The notes: a model not told the origin generated them from the letters alone. Shown: positions 8,489 through 18,200, counted from the stretch's first letter. The stretch: DNA of 30,546 bases from CAYJAD01 sp964371505 (GCA_964371505.1 CAYJNG010000011.1:1-30546); one strand, 5' to 3'. Numbers and translations are program-made.

Positions 8489-8524
8489 AAAAAAGCAGGC
8501 TTGTTGTACCAAGCCTGCTTTTTT
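8489..8524. terminator. Bidirectional rho-independent terminator
   Basis: AAAAAAGCAGGCTTG (8489-8503) pairs with CAAGCCTGCTTTTTT (8510-8524) around a 6-nt loop. A/T tracts on both sides serve the plus-strand transporter transcript and the minus-strand CheX-like transcript, which converge here. Confidence 0.92.
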
Positions 8525-8543
8525 CTTACGCATGGGCGTAAAA

Positions 8544-9029
8544 CTATGCTTCTAAAAAGCTCTCAAAGCTAAATTCTACCACACAAAATCCTTTGGGAAG
8601 CACAAAGGGTATGGCTAAGGTTTTTCCGCCACAAGGGTGAATAAGCTCGTGATTAGAGCCCAGAATGATGGAAGGTGTGCTGCCTTGCAAAACAAGGCCA
8701 AGCTCTGCCAAGCGACGGCGCGCATCGCCTGAAAGGATGTTCATCATTTCGCCCACCATTTCGCGGGTGTCATTGTCGGCATCTTCCAGCTCTCCAAGGG
8801 CGTCTATGGCCATGGCCTCTGCAGCTTCTCTAGACACAGTAAGAGCAATGCTGGCGAGCTTTTTATCTGTATCACTTACAGATACCATGGCACTAATATC
8901 ACCAAAGGCCTCAAGGTTGGGCTTTTCAAAAGCTTCGCCAGGCTCTGGGGTGCTATAGGTCATGGAGCCTACAACAAAAACGGTGGCTTCAGTAAAAGCC
9001 GTAATAATGGCTGTGGACGTTAGTTTCAT
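8544..9029 (-). CDS. CheX/CheC-like chemotaxis phosphatase-family protein
   Basis: This 161-residue cytoplasmic protein has the CheC/CheX fold signature. A GDISAMVSV strand is followed by a helix with GEMMNILSGDARRRL and then P about 22 residues after the Asn, matching the ExxN...P phosphatase motif. A C-terminal strand has IPFVLP. CheX proteins dephosphorylate CheY-P or act as response-regulator phosphatases. It is the second gene of a minus-strand pair, 37 bp after a glycosyltransferase gene, with GGAG before the start. No other chemotaxis gene is in the window, so the cognate response regulator is unknown. The protein may act in another two-component output. Confidence 0.75.
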   Translation of the reverse strand: MKLTSTAIITAFTEATVFVVGSMTYSTPEPGEAFEKPNLEAFGDISAMVSVSDTDKKLASIALTVSREAAEAMAIDALGELEDADNDTREMVGEMMNILSGDARRRLAELGLVLQGSTPSIILGSNHELIHPCGGKTLAIPFVLPKGFCVVEFSFESFLEA

Positions 9030-9066
9030 CTATTTCGTCTCCGACGTTAAAGTACGAATATTATAG

Positions 9067-10128
9067 CTATGCAAGCGTAAGACTTCCTGTGCGAATAAAA
9101 GAGTCTACCAAGGAGAAGACAGTGTCATTGCCACAGAAGTTTCCTCGCGCGATGTTTTGCTTGAACCATGGTAATTTTTCTTCAAAATTTTGCAAGATAT
9201 TTTTATGCAACTTTAGTATATTGCTTTGTACGCCATAGCCTAATTCTTCAATATAATGCGCATTAAAACGCTGCTCAACCATGGCCATAATGGGCAAAGT
9301 TAATATGGGTTTGCCAAGGTGTAAGGACTCTGTCATTAACGTATGACCGCCGCCTTGAATGACATAGGCTGCACCTTCTAAAAGCTCTAAAAACGCTTCT
9401 TCAGATTTTTTCTTAAAAATAACATTGCCTTCTTGTCCTTCATGGTTTTGATAGCCAAAAACATAGCAGGTTCTGTCTGTGGCGGTGCGCAAAAAATCCA
9501 CCAAGGAGCGATGCGTAGAATTACTTTGATAAACAATAACGTGTCCATCATCACGCGGCTTTGCGTTAATAATGCCATCGCGCAAAATGGGCGGTACCAC
9601 GCGGGCTGTGTATTCTTTTTTCACTGGCGGTGCGTAAAAAGACACAATGAGATTTTGCGCCGTTGGGCGAAAAAGGTACTTGGGCGTGAGCCCTTGTACG
9701 TAATAATCAAAAAGCATATTTTTAGGCAAAGAGTGCTGGCAGCAGGTAATAACATGCTGATGATCCAAAGTGAGACAAGGAATGCCCATGCGCTCAGCTG
9801 CGCGTGGTACAAAATACTCAAGGTCGGTCATGCAAACGTCAGGCTTAAATTCTTCTATAAGCTTTTGCGTTTGGGTAATATATTGCTCACGTTTTAATAA
9901 AGTGGGTATGGCGCGGCCTATGGTGGCTGGCATGTCTACTTTATAGTTTTTAAACACCGTGCCAAGGTTGGGCAGGCGGTGGACGTTAAACTCCGGTTGC
10001 AAAATACTTAAGGCGTCATCATTGGCAACAAAAAGGAATTCGTGCTGTGTAAGTTGTCTGGCAATGGTTAAGCCACGCATGGCGTGCCCGTGCCCTGTGC
10101 CGTGAATACCGTAAAGTATGCGTGCCAT
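9067..10128 (-). CDS. MJ1255/VC2487-type GT-B glycosyltransferase
   Basis: The 353 residues form a GT-B fold glycosyltransferase related to UDP-GlcNAc transferases of the MurG/GT28 class. The N-terminal domain has the family signature IHGTGHGHAMRG (residues 8-19). The C-terminal nucleotide-sugar half has the stretch VIQGGGHTLMTESLHLGKPIL, the typical donor-binding GGG/H and E pattern. No membrane segments are evident, so it is cytoplasmic or peripheral. AAGGAT precedes the ATG at 10128. It is the first gene of a two-gene operon with the CheX-like gene. The acceptor is unknown. Confidence 0.8.
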   Translation of the reverse strand: MARILYGIHGTGHGHAMRGLTIARQLTQHEFLFVANDDALSILQPEFNVHRLPNLGTVFKNYKVDMPATIGRAIPTLLKREQYITQTQKLIEEFKPDVCMTDLEYFVPRAAERMGIPCLTLDHQHVITCCQHSLPKNMLFDYYVQGLTPKYLFRPTAQNLIVSFYAPPVKKEYTARVVPPILRDGIINAKPRDDGHVIVYQSNSTHRSLVDFLRTATDRTCYVFGYQNHEGQEGNVIFKKKSEEAFLELLEGAAYVIQGGGHTLMTESLHLGKPILTLPIMAMVEQRFNAHYIEELGYGVQSNILKLHKNILQNFEEKLPWFKQNIARGNFCGNDTVFSLVDSFIRTGSLTLA

Positions 10129-10529
10129 AATTATCCTTGTCTTTTAAAGATTATTTCTTTTACCAAATAGATAGAGCAAGGTCAATGCAGTAAAAGCCTT
10201 CGTGAAGGGGAGGGGAGTGTTTACTGTAAATAAGCGCGGAATGGGCTTTTTGTGCATGGTATGTAAGCCGCAGGAAGTATATTTTAAAAATACGGCCTTA
10301 TTTGTTTTGCCGTGGGCTGTGCGTAAACGTATTTACTTCATATACGCTGACATGCTTTGCAATATGTAAGGAGAACAGTTGTAACTTTAGAACAAAAGCC
10401 CTGCTTGACGCAGTATGTTATTTTTTTTACCCTAGCCTCACGTATTATGCGCACAAGGTGGCATGCAAGGTGACATGTGAATGCCTTCTATATTATTTTA
10501 CTTTCATGTCCTCATGTCAGTCTTTTAAA

Positions 10530-10558
10530 ATAACACGTGTTATGGCGCTTAACAGCGC
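10530..10558. promoter_or_regulatory. Two adjacent palindromes, candidate operator
   Basis: ATAACACGTGTTAT at 10530-10543 is a perfect 14-bp palindrome centred on CACGTG. Two bases later GCGCT (10545-10549) and AGCGC (10554-10558) form a short hairpin with a 4-nt loop. They lie about 120-150 bp before the TPR-like gene. The regulator is unknown. Confidence 0.4.
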
Positions 10559-10597
10559 AAATAATGCATGTTTATGCCTGCTAGTGGGCTTTTTCTC

Positions 10598-10662
10598 TTG
10601 CAGTCGACATGGTAATTTTACATAAAATTACAGCAAAACTGTTCTGCAACTTACACAGAACA
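10598..10662 (+). promoter_or_regulatory. Candidate promoter overlapped by inverted repeats
   Basis: TTGCAG (10598-10603) and CATAAA (10621-10626) are spaced 17 bp apart. The -10 lies inside the inverted repeat GTAATTTTA (10612-10620) / TAAAATTAC (10623-10631), so a dimeric repressor bound there would block the promoter. A further repeat, TGTTCTG (10640-10646) / CAGAACA (10656-10662), lies in the would-be 5' UTR just before a weak ribosome binding site. Confidence 0.35.
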
Positions 10663-10678
10663 ATGGTGGGAATGTAGT

Positions 10679-11263
10679 ATGGATACAAAAAAAGCTCTTG
10701 ATACTTTAGCACGCGCTAAAGTTGCCTATTCAAAGAAGAAGACGGTTGAAGTTTTGGCAGCCATTGTTATGGTCATAAAAGGCATGGGGGCCAAAACGTA
10801 CCCTTTGGAGCTTACGGGCTCCTTGCGTGAACTTGTGCAGATGGTGGGTAAAGACCCTGAAGTAGTAAAGGTTCTTGGCAAAGCTGTGACTTTTCAAGTG
10901 GGGCAAGAGCAAGCCATTATGATGGCTTTTGCCAAGGTATATAAAGCTTTATCCGGTGATGTGAAGGAAGATTTTTCACTGGCCTTAACGCGCAAAAAAA
11001 AGATAGATAAAGCCTTTAACGAAGGCTTGAAGTTGCTTGTGGCGGGGAATCTTTCTGAAGCAGATCAGTGTTTTAGTGAGGCTATTGGATACCATAAGGA
11101 TGAACACAGCCTTTTTCTTCTTATAGGCGAAGCGCTTATGAAAGCTGAGGCGCCAAAGCGGGCCTTTCCTTATTTATCTAAAGGCCTCATGGCAGACCCG
11201 AAAAATGCAAAGATGAAAACGTTATATGACCAATGTGCCATACTTAAAGAAAAAAAACGTTAA
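10679..11263 (+). CDS. TPR-like repeat protein of unknown function
   Basis: This 194-residue protein is all-helical, with no signal peptide or membrane segment. The first 100 residues are a Lys-rich helical region I do not recognise. From about residue 112, AFNEGLKLLVAGNLSEADQCFSEA and the following LFLLIGEALMKAEAPKRAFPYLSKGL look like two TPR units. TPRs usually mediate protein-protein contacts. It stands alone between its own promoter region and a terminator at 11269. The start is the only ATG with a purine-rich site (GGTGGG) 8-9 bases upstream. Confidence 0.75.
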   Translation: MDTKKALDTLARAKVAYSKKKTVEVLAAIVMVIKGMGAKTYPLELTGSLRELVQMVGKDPEVVKVLGKAVTFQVGQEQAIMMAFAKVYKALSGDVKEDFSLALTRKKKIDKAFNEGLKLLVAGNLSEADQCFSEAIGYHKDEHSLFLLIGEALMKAEAPKRAFPYLSKGLMADPKNAKMKTLYDQCAILKEKKR

Positions 11264-11268
11264 GATGT

Positions 11269-11294
11269 AGGCGGCCTGAAAGGGTCGCCTTTTT
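11269..11294 (+). terminator. Terminator after the TPR-like gene
   Basis: AGGCG at 11269-11273 pairs with CGCCT at 11286-11290, and further CC/GG pairing closes a short loop. The hairpin ends in a T run to 11294, just after the stop codon. Confidence 0.75.
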
Positions 11295-11636
11295 CATGGT
11301 ATGCAGTGTGCAAGGTATGAAATAAACCTGCAGGCCAATATGTCCTTTTTTGTGACAGACAAAATTTTCTTTACAGGCTTTAAAAAGCTTGCTTTTTTTA
11401 CGAAACCTTCTAGAATTTTTCGTTCCCATATATAAAGATATTTGCACGTATTTTTGCGCTTCTGCTGCTCCTATGCATGGGCTGAAAAACTATTTTTTAA
11501 ATGCAAATGTTTGTATAAAATATATGTGCTCAGATGAATAAAGTAAGCCCCTAAGTGAGTGGGCTTTTTATATATCTTGTGCGCACATGGTTGCGTACGA
11601 TGTTAGGTTTTAGATGTGAGATGGAGGAAAATCTCA
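11295..11636. other. Intergenic region before the yhaO-like gene, with an orphan terminator
   Basis: No gene is supported. The region is AT-rich and contains a terminator-like hairpin at 11545-11569 that is 250 bp beyond the previous gene's own terminator. A short unannotated transcript could therefore end there, but no good promoter for it was found. TGTGCGCACA at 11578-11587 is a perfect 10-bp palindrome 50 bp before the next start. Confidence 0.45.
11545..11569 (+). terminator. Orphan terminator-like hairpin
   Basis: AAGCCC (11545-11550) pairs with GGGCTT (11561-11566) around a 10-nt loop, followed by a T run to 11569. It may end a small RNA or readthrough from the TPR-like gene. Confidence 0.55.
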
Positions 11637-12992
11637 ATGTTTCCCATACGCTATATACACGCTGCCGATTTGCACCTAGATGCAGCTTTTAAAGGCTTGC
11701 GCAAGCAGAATGCAACGTTACCTTTGGCATTGGAAGAGGCTCTATTGGCGGCAACGTTTGTGGCTTTAGACCGCTTAGTGGCTCTATGCGAACGCGAAAA
11801 ACCGGATTTTCTTGTCATAGCTGGCGATATTTATAATGAAGAGGATCAAAGTCTTAAAGCTCAATTGGCTTTACGAGATGCTTGCGCACGTCTTGCGAAG
11901 TCTCATATTACCGTGTTTATAGTGCATGGCAACCATGACCCCCTTTCCTCCCGTCTTAAGATGATAGAATGGCCGGAAAATACCATTATTTTTCAAGGAG
12001 AGATGCAGCACCACATATTTACGCCGTCGGCAGAATTGGTGCAATCTCGCCAAAGCCTTGGGCATGAACAGGGCCAAGCTGTGGTGCAGCCCATGGCCAT
12101 AGTGCATGGCATAAGCCATAGTACGCAGCGTGAAGGGCGCAATTTGGCAAAAAGTTTTTCTCGTCTTGGCGGTGAGTATGCAGGGCTTTTTCAATTGGGT
12201 CTTTTGCATTGCGCTGTGGAAAGCGTACCCCATGCTGAGCGTTACGCTCCTTGTACTCTAGACGATTTACACGCCACCGGCCTTGATGCTTGGGCGCTTG
12301 GTCATGTGCATGAAAGGCGCATATTAAGCGAAGCCCCCTTTGTGGCCTATGCCGGCAACACTCAGGGCTTGCATGTCAATGAAAGGGGCATGCGCGGTTG
12401 CTATTTGATAACAGCCACTCCCGTACAAAGTGAGGCTGGACCAAAGTTTGAAATAAGCTCCACTTTCCACGCGCTTAGTTCCGTACTTTGGGAACAGGTG
12501 AAAATTTCCTTGGAGAATGTAGAACAAATCACCGAGGTGGAAGAGCGCATCCAAGAAGCCTTAGAACAATTGGCAGCCGAGGCTGAGGTGCAGTGTAAGG
12601 CCGTCATGGTACGTATCATTTTGCAAGGGCATACCACCCTTGATGGAGAGCTGCGTTATAAAAATACGTGTTCGGAGCTGACCCTTCGTATGCAAAGTCT
12701 TACCGGAGGAGAGCCTTTGGTGTGGCTTAAGGATATGGTGGTGGAAACAGCCCCCATTTTGGCCATGGACGAATTGGTAAAGCGCGATGACCTACTGGGG
12801 GAAACCTTACGCCTTGGGCAGCAATTACAAGAAGATGACAAGGAAGGGCAAGCCTTTGTGGAAAGAACCCTAGCGCCTCTTTTTGGGCATGTGCGGGCAA
12901 AGCATGTGCTTGTACAGCCTCAAGCAGAAGAGATGGCAAAGCTTTTAGAAGACGCTGCACGCCTTTGTGCCGACATTATGGAGAGCCGCTAA
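11637..12992 (+). CDS. YhaO/SbcD-like metallophosphoesterase (DNA repair nuclease)
   Basis: This protein is about 451 residues, starting at the ATG at 11637. GGAGG at 11623-11627 sits 9 bases before it, and the upstream GTG at 11616 would place that site inside the gene. All calcineurin-like metal motifs are present in order: AADLHLD, IAGDIYN, VHGNHDP, LLHCAVE and ALGHVHERR. This order and the neighbouring SMC-like ATPase mark it as the nuclease of a Mre11-Rad50-type complex of the YhaO/YhaN branch, acting on DNA ends in the cytoplasm. The stop codon TAA overlaps the ATG of the ATPase gene, so the two are translationally coupled. Confidence 0.88.
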   Translation: MFPIRYIHAADLHLDAAFKGLRKQNATLPLALEEALLAATFVALDRLVALCEREKPDFLVIAGDIYNEEDQSLKAQLALRDACARLAKSHITVFIVHGNHDPLSSRLKMIEWPENTIIFQGEMQHHIFTPSAELVQSRQSLGHEQGQAVVQPMAIVHGISHSTQREGRNLAKSFSRLGGEYAGLFQLGLLHCAVESVPHAERYAPCTLDDLHATGLDAWALGHVHERRILSEAPFVAYAGNTQGLHVNERGMRGCYLITATPVQSEAGPKFEISSTFHALSSVLWEQVKISLENVEQITEVEERIQEALEQLAAEAEVQCKAVMVRIILQGHTTLDGELRYKNTCSELTLRMQSLTGGEPLVWLKDMVVETAPILAMDELVKRDDLLGETLRLGQQLQEDDKEGQAFVERTLAPLFGHVRAKHVLVQPQAEEMAKLLEDAARLCADIMESR

Positions 12993-15900
12993 TGCATATT
13001 CAATCTTTTCATATAGATAATTTTGGCGTCTTTTCACAAGTGGCCGTCAATGATCTTTCAGAGGGCCTTACAGTTTTTTTGGGAAAAAACGAAGCCGGCA
13101 AATCTACGTGTTTAGAGTTTTTCCGCACCATGCTGACAGGGTACCCCAATGCGCGCAGTAAAGAAGCGCAAGGGCGTAATTTTGCCCAAATATTCCCTGG
13201 AAGAGCAGGGCAAGCCGGCGGTACTTTGGGGCTGCACCTTGAAGACCGTGGGCTCATTCATGTGACACGCCGACCTGATAAAGGGCGCGATAATGTAGTG
13301 CTAAGTGATGCTAACGGTGCCATGTTGGAAAGTTCTTTACTGGACTCTGTACTGGCAGGGGTCACGCGTGATGTGTACCGCAATGTGTTTGGCTTTTCCT
13401 TAAGCGAATTGCAAGTGTTTGAAAGCTTGAAGGATGAAGGCGTGCGTCATGCTCTGTACGGGGCCAGCTTTGGCATGGGCTTACGCTCACCAGGCGCAGT
13501 GCTCAAAGAGCTAGAAGGGCAAATGGAAAAGCTCTTTAAGGTGAAAGGTTCTACGCCTTTCATCAATGAAACGCTGAAAAATTTAGAACGCATTCAAAAG
13601 GAAATTCAAAGTTTAAAAAATGAATGCGCTCAATACGACGGTCTTTCCTTAACAAAGAATACCTTGGAGGAAGGCCTTGCCTTTGTGCGCGAGCAAAAGG
13701 CTTTGTGCGAGCAAGAAAGGCGCGATGCTGAGCGTCAGCTGGGCGTGTGGAAGCAGTGGGACGAATGGCGCAGTTTAGAAAGCCAATGGGCGCGTCTGGA
13801 CCCTGTGGAAGATACTTTTCCGGAAGATGGAGCCGGGCGCCTTGAACGGGCGCAACTTTTACGCCAAGAGGCTTCTCGCCGCGAAGCTACCCAAAGGGAG
13901 CGTTGCCAAAAGCTGGAGCAAAGGCGCAATGCTTTGCACATAGATGCAAAATTGTTGGAAAAGAAAGCTGTTTTGCAATCTTTAAGTGAGCATAAGGTTT
14001 CTTTTCGTCAAGCGCAGGAAGGCTTAGGCCCTCATGCGGCAAATATGCAGCGCGTTGAGCACAGTTTAGGGCAAAGCCTTGCGGAGCTGGGCCCTGATTG
14101 GACTTGTGAGCGCATTCACGGCATTAACCGCTCCCTTGTGGCGCGCAGTGTGCTTGAGCGTCGCGCTGCAGATATTCAAGGCACAGAGCAAGCCCATGTG
14201 GCGGCCACCAGCCATTTAGAAAAAGCCAATGGAGCCGTGCTCACGGCACGTCATACTTTGGAGTTGGCGCAAAACACCTTGCAACACTTGCCAGTGCCTG
14301 AAGCCTTGGTCAGTGATAGTGTGCGCGAAGATATGCGCCGCCATGTTTCGCTTATTGAAAATAGTCGCACTGCCCTTGCGGAAAAAGAGCAGGCTTTGCA
14401 GACCTTTCATAAAACTTTTCAACGCACCTTAACGCCGCTTTCTTTACGCCCTGACGCTTCACAGCAAGGGGAAAATGCCGCTGCTGCACTTTTGCCACGC
14501 TTAGAAGCGCTGCGCGATGTGCAGGATGAAGCTTTAGCTTTGGCGCAAGCGGCGCAAGAAGCGCGTAAAAATACACAAGACGTGGAGCTTTTAACGGCTG
14601 CAGCGCAAGAAAGAGAAGAAAGCGCGCGTAACCGCGCCGAGCGTTTGCGCCAGCATTTACGTAAAAGCGTTACGGCTTCGCGCTCGCATATTGACGGGCG
14701 AGCTAAAGCCATACGCACTTTACGTCAATTGCATGCCAGTTATGCCTTGGAAAAAGACCGTCTTGGCGAATTGGCCCAACGTGTGGAAGGCAGCTTGCCT
14801 CCTGAGCCGGTGAAGAGCGTTTTTCTTATGATTGTGGGCGCTGTCATTGTGGCCTTGGGGCTTACAGGGCTTATTTTACCCATTTACTTTGGCATATATA
14901 GTGTGGCCCTTACCCCGCGCCTTGTGCTGCCGCTATCTCAATGGTCGGCGTACTTTGTGGTGGTGACAGGGGCGGCTTTTCTTGCCGGTGGTTTACCGCG
15001 CTCAGGGCCGGACCGTAAACGCTATGAGCATGAAATGAAAGAAATTTCAGATAGAGCGCATGCCATACAAATGGCGTTGACCCACATGGAAGGGCAAATT
15101 CAAGAGCACTGCGTGCTGGCAGAAGTGACCGATGCAGATCCTATTACCTTGGACGCAGTGGAAATTTTGCTAGAGCGTGAGCGGGAAAAATGCGCCACCG
15201 ATGAACGCATGCAATTGGACGTAGAGCAGTTGGTGGCTGAGCATGAAGAAACCTTAGATAAATTAAAGTTTAAAAGACAAGACCTTGTGGCAGCGCAACA
15301 GCAAGAGCAAAGGGCTTTATTAAAATGGCATGATTGCTTGCGTGCCCATGAGGTGCAAAACATTCCTTCTCCCGATGCGGCGGCTACGTTTTTTGCGCGT
15401 GTGGAAGCGGCCTTGGTGGCACAATCTTCCGCGCAAAACGGTGAAGTGGAAATGGCGCAACTTACGAAAACCATAGAAAAAAGCGTGGCCTTTCTTAGTG
15501 CTTTACCCGCAGTGCAGCTGTATGTGGCTAAGCATGCAGAGGCGCAAGCNNNNNNNNNNNNNNNNNNNNNNNNNNNNNNNNNNNNNNNNNNNNNNNNNNN
15601 NNNNNNNNNNNNNNNNNNNNNNNNNNNNNNNNNNNNNNNNNNNNNNNNNGTATGTGGCTAAGCATGCAGAGGCGCAAGCACCTGCGCGCATGTCTGCTCA
15701 CATGTCTGCTCACATGTCTGCTGCAGATGAGCTGCACCAAGGGCAAGATGTGGAGCCTGCTTGCATGCCAGCGCATGACGAGCAGGATGTATCCATGCTT
15801 TTGGCTGCCGTGCAAGAGGTACTTGGCGTATGCCGTGAAGCTGATGAAGCCCTTGCGGAGCGCTTAAAAGCCACCACTGCGGTGCAAAATTGCGAATATA

Positions 15901-17246
15901 GCCTCGAAATGGCAGTAAAGGCGCAAGCTGAAATGATGGAGGCCTTGCAACATAGCGAAAAGGCCCTACAAGAAGCCTTGGACTCTTGGCAACGCGCGTT
16001 GCAAGATATGGGCTTAAGCCTTGATGTTTCGCCAAGTATGGTGCGTTCTGTTTTGGAATGTATGGATAAGTGCCTTGAGTTTGAAAGAGAGCTTGAGCGC
16101 TTGCAAGAAGAAAAAGAACGCCTTGAGCGTGAGTGTGAAGGCTTTGTGGTGCCGCTGTGTTCTGTCTTGGAACACGTGGGATACGCGGAGCCGCAGGCCG
16201 ACAGTGGCTCTTTGCCCTATCAAGAAGATTGGCTGCAGGAGCTGGATATGCTCATGGCTCAGATGCAAGCAAGTCAGGAAGCGCAGCAAATATACCAACA
16301 AGTGCAGGAGCAGCTCACTACTCAAGAAGAGGAATTGCACGAGGCTAGTACAGCCCTTAACGATGCACAAGCTACCATTAACCACTTATTGCAATTGGCA
16401 AAGCTAGATAATGTGGAAGAATTTATACGTCTATCCCATGTGCGTGCACAAAAGCTTGAGCTTGTGCGCCGGCGCCATGACTTGGAAGATGCCTTGCGCC
16501 TTGCTGCAGGGGAGAAGGATTTTGAAGCCTTTTTACAATCCTTTGCCACACGCGAAAAACATGAATGTGAAGCGTTTTTAACGCAAAAGGAAGAGGAACT
16601 GCAAAGCTTATTGGTGCAAGAGCAAGAAAAAATGCATGAATTTGCCAGTGTTAATGCGTCACTGCATGGCTTAACACATACCGATGCTTTAGCAAAGCTG
16701 CGCCAAGAAGAGCGCAATTTGCAGGAGAGTTTGCAAGAAGCCGGACGCTCTTGGGCCCAATACGCTGTGGCAAGGCAAATGCTTTTACAGGCCAAGCAGC
16801 GCTTTGAAAGGGAGCGCCAGCCCCAAGTGATACGCATGGCTTCGGAGATTTTTGCAAAAATTACGCAAGAAAAATGGAAGGGACTCACGGCCTCCCTAGA
16901 GGACAACTCCTTGCAGGTTATTTCTCCTTTTGGCGAGCCTTTGGCGCCCACGTTGCTCAGCCGTGGTACGCAAGAGCAATTGTACTTGGCTTTGCGTCTT
17001 GCTTATATTCGCAATCACGCAGCTCATGCCAGAGCCTTACCTGTGATTATGGATGATGTGCTGGTAAATTTTGATCCGGAGCGCGCCGAACGAACGGCAC
17101 AAGCTTTATTAAGCTTAAGCCAAAGCGGTAAGCGTCATCAAATACTCTTTTTTACGTGTCATCCGTATATGGCAGATATGTTGCAAAAGAATAATCCTGA
17201 CAGCAAGCGGTTTATGGTGGAAAACGCACAAATTGTACCGGCGTAA
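12992..17246 (+). CDS. YhaN/SbcC-like SMC-type ATPase (interrupted by an assembly gap)
   Basis: This is the Rad50/SbcC-type partner of the preceding nuclease. Walker A, GKNEAGKST, is at residues 31-39. Long coiled-coil regions rich in Glu, Gln, Ala, Leu and Lys follow. About residue 610 onward come two hydrophobic helices (FLMIVGAVIVALG and YFVVVTGAAFLAGG), as in the YhaN branch, implying membrane attachment. The C-terminus has the ABC signature LLSRGTQEQLYLALRLA and Walker B LPVIMDDVLVNFD. Raw sequence shows two frames separated by 100 Ns. The 30 bp at 15520-15549 and 15650-15679 are identical, and removing one copy plus the Ns (130 nt) puts both halves in one frame of about 1374 residues. 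The start ATG overlaps the upstream stop. Confidence 0.88.
15550..15649. other. 100-N assembly gap flanked by a 30-bp identical overlap
   Basis: Exactly 100 Ns are bounded by the same 30 bases on each side (15520-15549 and 15650-15679). This is best read as two overlapping contigs joined with a fixed-size spacer. Collapsing it restores the reading frame of the surrounding ATPase gene. A true unresolved in-frame repeat remains possible. Confidence 0.9.
15690..15725 (+). repeat. 12-bp tandem repeat, about three copies, in frame
   Basis: ATGTCTGCTCAC occurs at 15690-15701 and 15702-15713, followed by a partial third copy from 15714. In the gene frame it encodes repeated Met-Ser-Ala-His. It is just downstream of the assembly gap and may mark a repeat-prone, length-variable segment of the coiled coil. 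Confidence 0.85.
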
Positions 17247-17280
17247 TGCTTTAAAGTTTAGCTACTCAGTGAAGGAAAAT

Positions 17281-18198
17281 ATGGCACTACATCAAGAATT
17301 ACGTGGGCATTTGGTGGCACTGGGTACCGTGTTTATGTGGGGGCTTACCTTTATTTCTACTAAGGTTTTGCTCACAGACTATACGCCTTTGGAGGTTCTT
17401 TTTTTCCGCTTTGTGCTGGGCTATATTACTTTGGTGATTTTTTATCCCAAGGCTTTACCCATCAAAAGCTTTAAAGAAGAAAAACTTTTCATGGCCGCCG
17501 GATTTAGCGGGGTAACGTTGTATTTTCTCATGGAAAATATAGCCATAAACTATACCTTGGCGTCCAATGTGGGGATTATTGTTGCCATTGCGCCTTTTTG
17601 TACGGCTATTTTAGCGCAAGTATTGCTTCGCGGTTATGCGCGGGAAACGTTAAATTGGACATTTTTTTTAGGTTTTGTGGTGGCCATGTGCGGCATAGGG
17701 CTCATTGTGTTCAATGGCGCTGTGCATTTGCAACTTAACCCTTTGGGAGATATTTTAGCCGCAGGGGCCGCGCTTACATGGGCTTTCTATTCTATTTTCA
17801 TGCGTATGATTGGGGAGCTTAGGTATAGCATGGCTGTGTGCACGCGCAGGGTCTTTTTTTACGGTGTGCTTTTTATGCTGCCTGTGGTGGCATGGCAAGG
17901 GGTGCATTTTGATATGGCTACGTTCTTAAAGCCCATTAATGCCGCAAACTTTTTCTTTTTGGCTGTCATATGCTCCTCTGTGTGCTTTGCCACATGGAGC
18001 TGGTCTGTTAAAGTGCTTGGCGCGGTGAAAGCCAGTGCGTATATTTACTTGGTACCGGTGGTGGCCGTGGGCTTTTCTGCCCTTATTTTAGATGAGAATA
18101 TTACAAAGCTAGCCATGATAGGCACTGCTCTTACCTTAACAGGCTTAGTTATTTCTGAAATAAAGCCGCGTAAAAAACAGAGTAAGCAGGGGGCATAG
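17281..18198 (+). CDS. EamA/DMT-family transporter
   Basis: This inner-membrane protein is about 305 residues, starting at the ATG at 17281 behind GAAGGAAAA. An upstream in-frame ATG at 17233 would overlap the preceding gene and add a tail with no family resemblance. It has ten hydrophobic helices in two homologous halves, the EamA pattern (GTVFMWGLTFISTKVLL in helix 1; GAALTWAFYSIFMRMI starting the second half). It ends with a basic Lys-Arg tail. DMT proteins export or exchange small metabolites, and the substrate cannot be inferred. It follows the YhaN-like gene by 34 bp and precedes a membrane-protein gene by 2 bp. Confidence 0.87.
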   Translation: MALHQELRGHLVALGTVFMWGLTFISTKVLLTDYTPLEVLFFRFVLGYITLVIFYPKALPIKSFKEEKLFMAAGFSGVTLYFLMENIAINYTLASNVGIIVAIAPFCTAILAQVLLRGYARETLNWTFFLGFVVAMCGIGLIVFNGAVHLQLNPLGDILAAGAALTWAFYSIFMRMIGELRYSMAVCTRRVFFYGVLFMLPVVAWQGVHFDMATFLKPINAANFFFLAVICSSVCFATWSWSVKVLGAVKASAYIYLVPVVAVGFSALILDENITKLAMIGTALTLTGLVISEIKPRKKQSKQGA

Positions 18199-18200
18199 GC

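Larger units (their letters stand above)
10129..10678. other. Palindrome-rich intergenic region between divergent genes
   Basis: This 550-bp region has no supported gene. An open frame at 10302-10625 lacks family resemblance and has a composition unlike its neighbours. Four inverted repeats cluster at 10530-10662 near the start of the downstream gene, suggesting operator sites. The first 150 bp should contain the promoter of the minus-strand glycosyltransferase operon, but no clear pair of boxes was found. Confidence 0.5.

Noticed and set aside
10302..10625. 107-codon plus-strand open frame in the 10129-10678 intergenic region
   Set aside because: It is Cys- and Phe-rich without any family pattern, has no good ribosome binding site and overlaps the inverted-repeat cluster.
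15498..17246. Separate 582-residue gene downstream of the N gap
   Set aside because: Its N-terminal part is only the gap and overlap sequence. It is the C-terminal half of the YhaN-like ATPase.
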